From NCBI GenBank assembly GCA_035079385.1, contig JAVHKY010000059.1:1600001-1664000 (forward strand): 64,000 bases of DNA, written 5' to 3'. The notes under the pieces were generated by a model, which was not told the origin of the DNA, ran no database searches, and worked only from the letters and a program-made list of their open reading frames with translations. A program made the translations under genes and the position numbers. Positions 21,065 to 33,209 of this stretch are shown in pieces. Position 1 is the first letter of the stretch. Every line of letters starts with the position of its first letter. This DNA comes from Aspidiotus rigidus. Taxonomy: Eukaryota > Arthropoda > Insecta > Hemiptera > Diaspididae.

Positions 21065-22363
21065 AGACATCTTTCAAGTATTTGAAAATTATTGCAGCCA
21101 ATATCGTCGCTATCGTCTATCATTCTCTCATTTTCTCCTCAAATTAACTTTACGTCACTTGTAGAAATTTCCATATTGAAAATTGCGGTGCAGCTAAAAG
21201 CGCAATCAAAGAATTTTCTGTTCTTGATCATTTCATAATTTGAACGTTTTCCAGTTATCTGTGTTGACCGTACCTCAATTAGTAAACATTTAGGCCTCTA
21301 GAAATTCTTACGTTCTCATTTGAGATATTTCTTGTCACTTTGCGACTCTCGCAATGGAAAAAAAAAATAAACAAAAGTTTTATTTCGACTTTCGATTAAT
21401 TGATTTGGAATCTTTCGCGGATGTAGCTTACAGCACTTTGTTCCCTGTTTATAAACTTTCAATTATACTTATTGATAGAATTGTAGATATGAAGTAAGGG
21501 CTACAAGAATAAAGATGCGTAAATTTCGAGAAAATTTACAAACAAATGAGGGATCATAATTTCTTGCTTCGTTATAAGAAGAGAGAATCAAATGGTTTGC
21601 AATTCAGTCTTTGAGTGTTGGTGATAGATTAACATCCAGTTTGTCTCATTTCAGATAACCACAGGCGCAAGAAGATGACGATGAGTGTTGGATTTTGGTC
21701 TGAATCAATTTTTTCTTTTCTATTTCAAAAACTGAACCACTTATTCTGGTTCACTGATAACTTACCTACGTATTTTTCTTCCTTTTCTTTCTTTATCTTT
21801 TTATCTAATTGGATCTTTAGGTCCCAAATTGAGTGACACGCTATCCTTAACTTATGTAGGTATCAAAACATTTTCTTACATCACTCGGGTGACTACAGTA
21901 CATTATTTGTTTGCATATAAGCCATTCTTTTTACTTTTTCTCGAACTCATTTGTACAAACGGTGCGAATAGTGTATGTGTATAGGTTTATTTTTCTACAG
22001 GCACTTTACTCATAACCATGTGCAAAGGTTTGTCCTTCCGTTCTCTGGTTACTAAATGTAGGTACATCGTGAAAGATGACTTCCTAATTATGAGATAAAG
22101 AAGAATTCAATATAGTCAACAATACTGAAATTAGTTGCTAAAATTTTCTTTTGCAGTAATTGCCTTCAATTTCCCACCTATGAAACTTTGAAAACTATAT
22201 TATACTTTGAATAAAAACGTTGGCTACTGCACCTTAATTCAACCAATATCATTGACTTCATATACATTCACTCATAAATTTTATAAATATTCATTCTAAA
22301 CATTATGAACTGGATCGTCGCTGGCATTTTCTGATATTATTTTTCTCATGTAGGAGGTTAAAG

Positions 22364-23088
22364 AAAAAACAAACTGTACGAGTGTGTCATCGTTCAAACT
22401 TGTCCTGTTGGTCACTTTGCTGAAACGTGTAGATGCGAATTTGACGCTGCGGATTTAGCGGTAAAAAAGAAGTGCTGTAAACTTTGTTGCCCACCACCAC
22501 CACCTTGCTGTCCACCAAAACCACCTTGCTGCTGCCCTCCGATTATGCCACAAGGATGTTGTTGCGGTGCCCCACCGCCCACTTGCGGCCAACCAGCGCG
22601 TGCTCCGCCACCCCAGCAGAAGTGTGGTCCACCACCACCGCCAGCATGTAGCCCTCTGCCAGAACAATCCGCGCCTCCACCACAGCAATGTGGTATGCCG
22701 CCGCCACAACAATGTGGTGGAACTCCTATGATGATGCAGCAGCAAATGGGGGCAATGCAGAAGCCACCTTGCGTAAGTTACTTTTTATACTTGACAATTT
22801 TGCTCAAATTTCTCAGGTAATTATCACATGAATTTGTTGTTATTCCAGGGTGGAGGAGGCTGCTCTGAAGATCCTTATGCAGCTCTTAAAAACTGCGTTA
22901 AGCAATGTTTGTCTGAGAGATGCGACGTAGCAAACGCTTGCGGAGTCGAATGTCCATCTGAATGCGGGTTTTATTGGACCAGCTACGGTGTATGTATTAG
23001 AGACCTCACTTCAGATTCAAGCGATGGGGAGCCGGTTAAGTTGCAACCCCCAAAAAAATACAAAAAGAAGAAAAAGAAAGGTAGATAA
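22364..23088 (+). CDS. Cys/Pro-rich spliced gene, copy 2 (5' end not found)
   Basis: The exons 22364-22772 and 22849-23088, with intron 22773-22848, reproduce copy 1 at an offset of 15061. I saw no difference in either exon or the intron, so the predicted proteins are identical. The foldback insertion lies about 1.3 kb upstream of the visible exon. If the first exon or promoter lies left of 13037 in this copy, transcription would have to cross 8 kb of palindrome, so this copy may be silenced or misexpressed while copy 1 remains intact. The family is unknown, as for copy 1. Confidence 0.6.
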
Positions 23089-23538
23089 CTAAAATTGGGT
23101 TTCAAAATATTTCTATTCCTTAATACAGTCATGGTATCTTTTCTAGTGTTGAATAGCATATATCGACTTTAGTTCACACTGACATCTACAATGTAATAGA
23201 GAATATATCGAATTATAAAATTATAATTCATAAATAATTGTTTAGATATTTATGTTGTGTTTGAGTTTTCATTTATGATACAAAGTAAGAAAATTTCAAT
23301 TTTCTTCTTGCTAGACAGAGATATTCTTATTGTTTGTCATTGACATGTAAAATTTGGATCAAACATCAATACATATATAAATCTAGGGTGGACCCGTTCA
23401 GCCTCCTTGTCGACGAAAATTAAAATATTATCTGCTTATGTTCACCGAATTTGTATCATTTTTTCAGAATATTAAAGAAAAGAAAAATGAAAGTTAAAAG
23501 AAGAGATCTTCTTTTATATCTTTCTTGCATACAACTAT

Positions 23539-23775
23539 TCACACAAGATGTGGAGTCAAGCGTTCCTTGTTATTGACGTCTCCACCTAACTTGAGAAGTT
23601 GAAGAACTCCACTCCCTTCAAATCCTAAGTTAGTATATAATAGAGAGACAACGTAACACTCTTGAAATTTCTTTTCATATCCTATGATAAAATGGTACGG
23701 ACACAACGGGAACATGGAGGCACATGGAGGCGTCTGGACAAAATTTCGAGGATAAATTCCATCCCCCAACCCGGC
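23539..23775 (-). CDS. Possible minus-strand terminal exon, copy 2
   Basis: Identical to the candidate at 8478-8714, with the same acceptor, the same 78 codons and the same doubled 10-bp CATGGAGGCA. Confidence 0.3.
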   Translation of the reverse strand, partial: AGLGDGIYPRNFVQTPPCASMFPLCPYHFIIGYEKKFQECYVVSLLYTNLGFEGSGVLQLLKLGGDVNNKERLTPHLV

Positions 23776-24584
23776 CTGAAAAGATGAAAAATATCAGAAT
23801 TAACAAAATAAAAAGCAAAATAAGTAAACCAAGTCTAGCTCAGAAGATTTGATTTACATCGAAAGATTCAGCAACTGCCAAAATTAGATATTTTTGAAAA
23901 CAGCTAGGTACTTGAAGAATAGTGTTCTTGAATTACGGCTAGAATTTTGAAGATAATATCGGTAATGAAATCAAGAATCTGATTTCAATTTTTATAAATG
24001 TTCTAGATTTCTCGATTTTTGGAACTCTCTTGCCTCTATTTTTTGAGTCCATTTTACCAGTAGAGCTCGAGGTAAGAAGCTGTTTGAATTCCTTGTCTCC
24101 TACAGAGTTTAGAGCTTCAAAGTTTGCCAAGTTTCACTACTTCTACCACAGTGCACATCCCTTTTTTATACTCGTACGTTTAGGGTTTTGAATTCTTGGC
24201 GCAAGCAAGAAAATTGTTCCCTACGCTTCAAACTCTTTCCTTGCCCTGATGGTGGCGGAAACATTGACAATACACATTGAGGAGTACAAATTGAGCAATA
24301 TCTTATCTACACTTTTTCTTCTTTGTTTCCGGATGGATGAGTGACGAGGAACACGAAAGATATAAGTAATTTCTTATTCAGTCCATTTATATTCTACACC
24401 TCTAGTTCGGGAAATTGAATTAGATCTTCAGACCCGAATTGCTGTTCTGTGTCTATAATAATTATGTGAGCATATTTTTCAAAAATTAAATATCGTCCGC
24501 CATAGCATGTTTATTTGCCATCTCGACTTCTACACTCAAGATAAATGAAGCACTATTATTTGATCTAAGATCTCTCCACTACTT

Positions 24585-25060
24585 CAACTTGTGTGCGTAT
24601 ACGGAGAATAAAAACTTCGAGTACACGTATATATATTTTATAGCCTACATCTGGCAAAATCGATATCGATGGGTAGGTATTTAATTTGGAAGTACACCTC
24701 GAAAAAGGTATGGTAAGATTTCTAACGCAGAATTCTACGCTCGATATGATCTTAATTTATATAATTAAAGCAAATTCGTACAATCTGAGAATAATCAACA
24801 CTTGAGTTTGTAAACGGGATCTTAGAAAGCGCATTTTGTGGAGGCGTGATGTGAAAAACACACGTCCGGGATCAAACAAAACAAGATGCTTTTTTCTGAT
24901 ACTAATTGATAGATTTTTGCTTGATGTATACCATCAGGTGCATGTTATTACACTTACTTAATGTGTGATTTTTGTGTAAGATTTGATGCATGTGTCTCGT
25001 GCTTACAGATGCCTCTAAATCGTGCCGTACGTCGTACGACGTCCGGCAGAAAACTTGGGG
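24585..25060. other. Flank of copy 2, no gene seen
   Basis: The first 40 bp match copy 0 near 1207-1235. Beyond that the sequence is unique and AT-rich, without an assignable frame. Confidence 0.4.
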
Positions 25061-25480
25061 AAACTTTTGACTCCTATCATATATAGGGGGACTTGGAAAA
25101 ACGACGGCTTCCTTAACGATGTTAAACGAGGAACTTAGGGAACCTGTTCTATGGTTTGACGAAAACGACGGCCTTAACGAAGTTATCTGAGGAACGCAGG
25201 GAAAACCTATTTTATGAGTCAAATTAGATTTGATATTGAGACCTAATATAAAGCTAGTATAAAGAAGTCGTAGACTTACTATAAGCCTAGTATAGTATAG
25301 TTCGAGGGTCTAAATTTTTCTTGACTGTCGAGCTATATTATGATGGAAGGGAGACTTAAAAAAATTTCCACTCTCAAGGTTCAAGCTATATATGATAGGA
25401 GGGGGACTTGGAAAAATTCCTATCATATATAGCTCGAGAGTCGAAAGTTTTCCAGTCCCCTTCCTATCATAATATTGGCA
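25060..25480. repeat. Family A satellite mosaic
   Basis: Contains ACGACGGCTTCCTTAACG, AGGGAACCTGTTCTATGG, a second CAGGGAAAACC variant, the GCCTAGTATAGTATAG module and two 44-bp satellite units facing each other near 25400-25450. Confidence 0.75.
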
Positions 25481-25501
25481 CCAATCAGATAATGATAGTA
25501 A

Positions 25502-25742
25502 AAGGTTGAATGTAACAAAAATTCTGAAACATTTCCAGTTTGTGCAGGAGGATATGAAAACTCTTTCTTTCGTGCAATCTCTATTTCAAGGTGGAGTAAT
25601 AAGTTGTACTTGAGGACTGATATGAAATTGACAGCACAAGCATCAACGACACTATATAAGTACCTGTACCTACTTATTTCTGATAAATATTTCATTCTTG
25701 AGGCGATCTTTCAACTCTTTGTAGGAAAAAAATTAATAAACT
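25502..25742 (+). other. Short open stretch of unknown origin
   Basis: One plus-strand frame stays open for about 79 codons to a TGA (contains GGYENSFFRAISISRW, YLRTDMKLTAQAS and KYFILEAIFQLF) with no start near its beginning. The N-S-F-F-R-A-I-S segment faintly recalls the catalytic start of OTU-type peptidases (D-G-N-C-L-F-R-A-x-S), but the Cys is replaced by Ser and I would not assign it. It could be an exon of a decayed element. Confidence 0.2.
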
Positions 25743-26079
25743 GATTGATAAATATGAAGGAGTACCTAACTGAAATGAACAAAAGCCAAAACACCAAATG
25801 TAGAGTTTGTTTGAAAAATGTAAAGTTGTTTCAAATATTAGAATTCTTCAAAAATTGTTCAATAATCTGACATTTTGAAGGATCTTTGTATGATTAAATA
25901 TTCCACTTTTTGAATATAATTTGTGTTTTTTATAAATCGTTTTGTTTAAACAGTTCTTTGTTCCATTATTTCATTTCTGGCTGTTACTAAAGTATTTCAT
26001 TCAACTTTGAAATAAGATTAGTTGTCGGTTAGGTGAGGGGTAAGTGTTGTACAAAAGACTAGCATTCTTGGACTTTTAA

Positions 26080-26293
26080 AAAAATGCGACTAGAGCAGAA
26101 CTTATTTTAAAATAGGGTTTAGTCAAAGTCTGGCAATATGTTTGTTTTTTTTTTTCTTTTAAAGCGTCTCAAGTTAACTTATTTCAAAATAGATTTTGGT
26201 TAACGTTTGGCAAAATATTTTTCTTTTTATAAATGCGACTGAATCACAAATTATTTTAAAACAGAGTTTGGTTTTGTGGTTATGGTCTAGCAA

Positions 26294-26326
<33 letters not shown>

Positions 26327-26840
26327 AGTGCGATCAAAGTACTATTTTATAATTGTAAAAATAGTAAAATACAATACGCATGAATGCACATTTGTATGTT
26401 TTATGCTCACCTTGTAAAACCCATGAACTTAGCATGGCACAGCCCTTAGCATCATCCTAACCCATGAACACACTATCGTGAAGCTGCAAAATGATTACAG
26501 GTGTGGTAGTCAATTTCAAAACCATTGCCATTGAGTGTGGCCATTGAGTTTGAAGGAGCTATTCTGAATTAAATTTTACTTTCTGTTTTTAATACTCTTC
26601 TATAATCAATCCCATTTTTTTTTTTTTTTTCAATTCACTAAATCCCTAAATGCTATAGAACTTACTTTAAAATAGGGTTTGGTTAAGGTGAGCAATATTT
26701 TTTTTGTTCTGTTTTAAATGCGACTGAAGTAAAATTTATGATCATTCAAAATAGGGTTAGCAATTTGTTTTTTTTTTTTGTTTTTTTATTTTTAAATTGT
26801 GACTCTTAAAATAGGGTTTGGTTCTGCAGTTTGCATTTTT
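26080..26840. repeat. Degenerate tandem repeat, unit about 70-90 bp, T-rich
   Basis: ATGCGACTGAAG, TTATTTTAAAATAGGGTTTGG and GTCTGGCAATATTTTTT recur in order at about 26090, 26165, 26233, 26650, 26719 and 26797, with a less repetitive interval at 26340-26640. Confidence 0.7.
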
Positions 26841-26869
26841 TTACTCCACGTCGGAGTATTCCTCTTTAT

Positions 26870-27370
26870 TGTTTAGTATGGATAGCCGTAACTTAAAGGA
26901 ACGGATTCGTGTCCCTCTCCTTTCATATATAGCTTGACAGTTGAAATTTTTACAAGTTTTTTGTTGGACGGCGCACGGCGTACGGCAAATTTCCCAAAAA
27001 GCCCCCCATAGAACAGGTTCCCTGTTAAAATTTTGACTCTAATCATATATAGCTCGGAAGTCGGAATTTTTCCAAGCCTTCCTCCCCCCCCCCCCCCCCC
27101 CATCATCACATATAGCTCGAGAGTCAAAATTTTTCTAAGTCGCCCTCCTATCATACGTATATAGCCCGAGATTCGAGAAAAATGTAGACTCTCGAACTAT
27201 ATTATACTAGGCTTGGAGTAGGCTTAGAGTAGGTCTAGGCCTTCTTTATACTAGCTGTATCTAGGTCTAGGCTTCTTCAAATTCTCAATACCAAATCCCA
27301 TTTGACTCATGAAACAAGTTCCCTGCGTTCCTCGTTTAACTTCTTTAAGGAAGTCTTCGTTTTTTTAAAA
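26870..27370 (-). repeat. Family A mosaic, reverse orientation
   Basis: Reverse hairpin modules (CATAGAACAGGTTCCCTG, CATGAAACAAGTTCCCTG) bracket satellite units, a run of about 20 C near 27086, and the AGGCTTGGAGTAGGC module. Confidence 0.75.
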
Positions 27371-27935
27371 GGAGTATTTTACGGACAAATTATTATGTGA
27401 ATCGCTAGCACAACAATTTAGTACTAGAGAGTCGAACTTTGGGAAATGGTCCAGAAGATCAAAATTCCGCGAAAACCTCTCTTTTCTCCTTTGATAACCA
27501 AATCCCAAACATGTAAATCGTGTCACAAGATCGAAATTTCTCCGGGCTCTTAATATGAATCAAAATCGAAAAAGTTGAGGCGTTTTTTTACCTTTTACGA
27601 TAAGTACAGCCCAGACAATCACGTAGGTCTAGTTTTGGAGGGGAAATTTTTGTATGTTTTCAACGTAAGTTAGAGTTAGTAGACTCAGATATGAGACTGA
27701 GACTACACTCCAGCCTCTCTCTCTTGGATAAGTCTGAATCCCATAAATACGCTTTACCTTTGTCTCTTCTAATCTTCTTCGTTATGACCAAATTCCATGT
27801 ACCTATATGTAGGTCAAATTCCAATATCGAAATTTCAACGAGAAGCCTGTTTTATGGAATACATCTGGGGATTTTACAATTCACCGTCCGAGTAGAATCT
27901 CTGTAGAAAATTTCAAACTTCGACACAAGAAAGAA
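27371..27935. other. No gene seen
   Basis: Mixed sequence with a few short frames and no recognisable repeat. Confidence 0.4.
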
Positions 27936-28290
27936 TTAGAAATATTTGGACTTTCGAACTGCAGAGGGGGAGGGAGACTTGAATGGATTTGACCATTGAC
28001 GAGAATTTGATCCTCCACCGCAATTATGTACTTTCTTATGTGATTCCTGCAGTTTGTGAGCGGCTTCGTTGTGGTTCACATCAAATGCCAGTACACTAGC
28101 ATCACCAGCAGAGGTGGCCAACATCATATCCTTCTGCAGAGGAATATCCGCCGTGAACATAAGGCACAAGATTGTTCCGAGCCCGCGCCCTCGCGGAAAG
28201 GTGTGGCATGAAGGCTTGATCGACAAACTATGCACCTAGCTGTCTACAAATCTGATCGATGTCTTGTAATCTCATCTAGATGATAGGAAA
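27936..28290 (-). pseudogene. Jockey-like LINE reverse transcriptase fragment
   Basis: The minus frame 28235-27936 carries RGRGLGTILCLMFTADIP, DASVLAFDVNHNEAAHKLQ and a weak VHN segment. In jockey-clade reverse transcriptases the matching stretch is G-S-V-L-G-P-x-L-Y, then T-A-D-I-P, then F-A-D-D. Here the catalytic F-A-D-D has become S-A-G-D, so the enzyme is dead. Nothing is left of the endonuclease or ORF1. Confidence 0.65.
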
Positions 28291-28830
28291 TTCCGAGTAT
28301 TCTACAACCACGACTACTTGATATGGTGCAATATACGTGAAATAGAACTTGAAAAAAGTTTAACTTTTGAAATAGAGAGAGGAACTTGAAACTATTTTGA
28401 CAATCGACCTACATTTATGTAGCAAGAGGACTGGAAAATATTTACTCTTACCCTTCTGCTCCCTAGTCACAATCTCATGCGATGATGTCTCCTGATGACA
28501 TCACATCCTTCTCTAGACCGATATCCTAACATACATCAGACATTTAGCTATTGTATTAGAATCTAGACTCAGGGGTTTACTCTGTCTGAAGAAGTCATGA
28601 AGTGGATATCGTCTAGAACAGTTGACTAAGTGCATCTCATGCCTCCATACAGACTGATGTAATTCTTCAGGGGTATAGCAGGATTTTTACCTGCGGTTCA
28701 TCCATTTCCTTAATCATTGCGACTGGTAAACTATTGATGAATTAGTCCGTTTTATGCTACAATACAGGCCTTACTTGTCAAGTCAGCTCTACCGAAATAT
28801 TTACAAAACACAGATATCTTCTCAACACAC
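28291..28830. other. No gene seen
   Basis: Short family A-like phrases (ACTTGAAAAAAG, CGACCTACA) occur, but no block is complete. Confidence 0.35.
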
Positions 28831-28832
28831 AG

Positions 28833-28873
28833 CTGGCGGTTGGCGGCAGGCGGGAGGCGCGCCGCCAACCGCT
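28833..28873. repeat. GC-rich hairpin
   Basis: GCGGTTGGCGG pairs with CCGCCAACCGC across about 15 bp of GC-rich loop. It stands out from its AT-rich surroundings. Confidence 0.5.
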
Positions 28874-28889
28874 AGTATTATAAAAAATG

Positions 28890-29900
28890 ATTGTAGAGAG
28901 ACTTAAAAAATTTAGCCCTCCGACCCTGTGACGTCACAATCTCATGACGTCATCCGACCCAATGACGTCATTTTGGCCGGAAGGTGGACGGCGCTCGGCA
29001 TACAGCAAATTTTTCGAAGAAATCCGCATAGTAATGTTTTTGTGAGGGGGTCGCGGAAAAACGGATGGCTATCGGAGGAGTCTGCAGCTTCCAAAACTTT
29101 GAAAAACGCTAGTCTAGAGCAGGCTAGACACTGCCCCAGAAACGCCCAAGACTATATACAAAATCCAATTTTCTTCCTCGAATCACATGTATATGTCTTT
29201 GGGCTTCATAATATTTGGCAGGCGTACTGTCGAAGGAAACATACATTGTCGGAATGCAAAAGAAGGATAAAGTGAGGATAGAGTCAGTAAAATTGACTGG
29301 AAATAAAGATTTTTTGGAACTGTTAAAGTGCTCAAATGAGACTGGGCAGAGCATGTGTATGGGCCCTTGAAGGTTCAAAAAGTTACTCTCTGATATGTAG
29401 TTGGCCAAAAAAGCAGAGAGAGACAAACTACGCGTTGGAGGGTTGTAATGGATAATTTTATGATAAATAAAATGCACCGCCGAGTCGCTCATTTCAGGCA
29501 AGAATGAACAAGACTGAGGGAAGAATTTTCCCGATTTACAGGCCATTTGTCAACTTGATAGATATGAAGGCTTATAGGTTATAATTATATGTTTTTTTGG
29601 TTGGAAGTTAGCCGAAAATCTGCGTCACATGCGTCACGCGAGACGCTTCACGACGTCATCAATGATTGTGACCTACTTAGGGACTTGGAAAAATGTCGAC
29701 TTTGTCTTCATTATATACTAGGCTTATACAAACTACACTCGTATAGTGAATTTGCCTTTGTCATGCTAGGTCTAAAATGTAGTATACTAGGCTGACAATG
29801 GGGGCAAACGAGCAGAGCGAGTGTGTCGGAGGGGCTCACGCTCCATGAAGTCGTCAATGACCTTGGCCTACTTCAGGGACTTGGAAAAATTTGATATGAT
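28890..29900. repeat. Scattered family A and TACTAG-type fragments
   Basis: TGACGTCA-containing phrases, GGACGGCGCTCGGCATAC, ATACTAGGCT and GAGCAGAGCGAGTG mark broken repeat copies. The longer frames here are not protein-like in a way I recognise. Confidence 0.45.
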
Positions 29901-32900
29901 TTAATGTTTTTCCCTGGAGTGGAGAAATTTCTTAAATTATATTTGTTGAGATGCTTACTCCAAAGGTTGATGGCGTCGTAATACTTCATGCTTAGACCTA
30001 AACTATCTACCTCAATAACGTTGCAAACAGAAACTGAAGAAGGATACATGTTAGTGTTCTTATCAACGAGATTTTGTTGCGGGATATCAATGAGCATTGG
30101 GTTCTGGCAATTTTTGCAACCCATTACTAGAATCGTCGTTAATTACAACATAATTTCACATTACGCATTGCAATCGTAGAAAACGTAGTCTAATTACAAT
30201 ACGAGGACATGAAGTCAATGTGCGTAGTTTTAGAGACATCTATCATTGTGAAAGCCAAAGAAAAATCGGTCTTACTTACGCTGCTACGTCAACATCTTCT
30301 TCTTCTTTTTTTTCTTTTGGTTCCTGTTTTGTTTGGGCTCAAAATACTCGTCTCGGTGTTCATCATAGCTGAGTCGAAGACATCTCAATGTGGGTCACAC
30401 AGTCTTGAATGAAGATTTCAACAATGATGTACAGATATACTTGTACCGAAAGTTGATGAAGGTAAAGAGCAGGACCTTCCCACGTCGATAAATTGTGAAA
30501 CGACGTTGACGACGAATAAAAGTATTTTCCTCGTTAATATTTTATTGATTCCGCTACACGGGTCTCAAGTGAAACAATGTACGTATAGAGAATTTCAAAG
30601 TATGCAAATTTTTTATTCCTCAAACAAAGTTTTATGTACCTATGCGAAAGAAAGATTTTGTTATATCCAAAAACTGGGAGATTTATGACGTTAGATAATA
30701 GCGAACCAGACGCGTACACTATAAGAGCAATCCCGAGTTGCAATGTACGTGTTATGACTTATTTTGTTCTCGGAGATTGTTAGTTCATAGTTTTAATTCA
30801 GTGTTGATTAAAAATTTGCTGAAAAGAATCCTCTCTTTTTCCTATGGTCTTTCCTCATCATTAGAAAAGTCAACCATTTGAAGGTCTATTTTTTTCTTCA
30901 AAGTGAGCTGTCTTTCATCATTGTTTCAATGGTTACAATACGAAATATATCCCATCCCTGCTCTCCTCAGTTCTTGTGAGTTTTCTATAACGATTAAATC
31001 CATGATCTGTACAACACAATCTCAGAAGTCATTCTCCATGATTTCCAGCGATCACACCTAAGGTTGCTTCATTTATTTTTGATCTAGGCACTTCTACTCC
31101 CCAAATAGTCGTGTGTACAGATGAGAATGCGACTCCAATTTTTCGAACTGTCGCGGCTTCAACGCTCTGATGAGCACGAACTTATTTTTCCGTAGTAATC
31201 ACAATTCGCGGAAAAATTCCTCCGAAAAAATTTAGCGAACAAGTTTGGAAAACATGCACGGCGTACAATGGCCGGAGAGTCGAAAGCGTCCCGCACGAGT
31301 TTTTCAGTTCTCGTGTTCGTGCAACGAGAGGCGTTTGTGGGAGCTCGCGTTCAATGACGTACACGTACGTGTATTTTACTCTATTACGTGCATAATATTA
31401 TGGTGAACCGCTCGTGTTAATTTTCGATTTCATACAGCCGAGCTTTATTTTCGACATGTTACCAAACTCGAAAACTTCGATTTTTCTGTCGTGCTACACG
31501 TTCTTGAATAGCTCGATTCAATTCCTAATTAACTCATGAATTTTTTGTGAAAAAAAAATTTTTGGTTACAGAAAGCACATGGTCGGTCTCTGTCATAAAC
31601 CCATCATTTTCCCATCGTTTGTCTTATCATGTGAGTTGTTCAATTACGGTATTTTGTAATTATATAGAAATATAGCTTGTATTCTTTTTTTTTCAATTTC
31701 TGTGAATTTTTTTATAAGTCGTGATCACTCGTGTTACTGACAAGTTATTGTAAAATTCCGTTCTCCTCTTAAACAAAAAATAATGAACCGTAAACGACAT
31801 ATAGTGATATCATCGACAATGACAACTACTCGACAAGCACAAAATTTAAAAAATAATTTTCTTCGCCAGTATAAACAATAGAGATAATTCTTTTGTATTT
31901 TAATCAAGCGTGTACCTACTTCGAAGATAGTGAAAAAAAAAGTACCTATATGTACTGATAATCATGAAATGAAATAATCGAATAAATTCGAACATCGAGG
32001 CAAGATAGTTTCAGCGCACACGCTTAAGGTAAAGTTCCAAAATATAGGTACAGTGATGAATTCTTCCATCGTCCTTGGAAGCACACCAACGTAAAATTTG
32101 GGATAGGCTAGTAAAATCTGAAGTGTATGACGCTAGTGCTTATAATAGGCTGCTTGGTTTTTGTGAAAGAAAATATTGATGGTCATTATTGATTAGAAAG
32201 AAAAGAGAACGGTCGTTTGAATACATTTCTCATTTAAAATTTAATGTCCTCACGATGACAATTTTTTCTCCGATTTTCGAATAAGACATGTTTCCATAAT
32301 TGACTTCATTATTTTTTGACCCGGTATCATATCAGCTGCACGTGTAAATCAACCTGCGATACGTCTCTTTCTATTAAAGGCTGCCTATCTCATTACTCCC
32401 ATCAGTTTGTTTTACAGAGGCGCACGTTCACGACGTTATTTTAATCGTGATAATTAGTCCAGCTGACTGTTGACATCTTGTCGAAATTCACGAAGAAAAA
32501 AACACGAGGGGTCGAGTGAAGAGAAGATATTCGGGAAGTTACCCGAAATAAAAGAGTAGAATGGCTCTTTTGTCTAATGTTCAAACGTTGGCCTACTTAG
32601 AAATATTCTATAGCTGCGTGTTAGGACCTAAGTAAAAGTTTTCGTGCGTTTAATTGCGTAGTAAACGAATACATAATAGTCTACGATTACAAGCATTACT
32701 TGAGAAAGCTTTTGTTTTGATACCTCGCGTTACTCGATGGTCGAAAAGAAAGATAAGAATAGAAAATTATCGACTCTGTTCGAGTAAAATTGAATGAATC
32801 GAGTTACCAGGGCGATGAACAGTTCAATTTATACTAAATATTAATGATGATAATAATGCTTATGAAAATAGGGATTACATCACCTAAATACATTTGCGCT

Positions 32901-33209
32901 GTATGATCAGTAATCATAAATTGTATTGTGTTTAAAATGGGCGGTATGGAATCATCCCCATCGATAATATTGTCACTAGGGGACCTTGCTCTAATCGTAG
33001 CGTTTAAGAGTTGGGAAGTTCAAACTTTCTATGCCTTCCTGGTAGGTACAACATAAGACAGCCTAGGTCGACGGAGAGCTCAATTTTGGGACACATCTTA
33101 TCAAGCTATATAGTAGAGCTAGCAACCGATCTCGACTAGAACTCCGAACATCCTAGTCACGGCCTAAGCGCCAGGGACAATTTTTTGATTCCTCACTCCC
33201 ACGACTTTA
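29901..33209. other. Long unique region, no convincing gene
   Basis: Several 60-80-codon frames exist on both strands but lack family motifs or splice support. 31180-31390 is CpG-rich with GACGTACACGTACGTG and could be regulatory. The rest is AT-rich. Confidence 0.4.

Larger units (their letters stand above)
12879..24584. repeat. Segmental duplication, copy 2 (split by an 8-kb insertion)
   Basis: 12879-13044 and 21065-24584 together equal copy 1. The 3' boundary differs: copy 2 continues into TGTGCGTATACGGAGAATAAAA as copy 0 does, so copy 2 keeps the ancestral junction and copy 1 lost it to the Helitron-bearing spacer. Confidence 0.9.

Noticed and set aside
25502..25742. OTU peptidase assignment
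   Set aside because: Only a short N-S-F-F-R-A-I-S resemblance, with the catalytic Cys replaced by Ser and no His motif.
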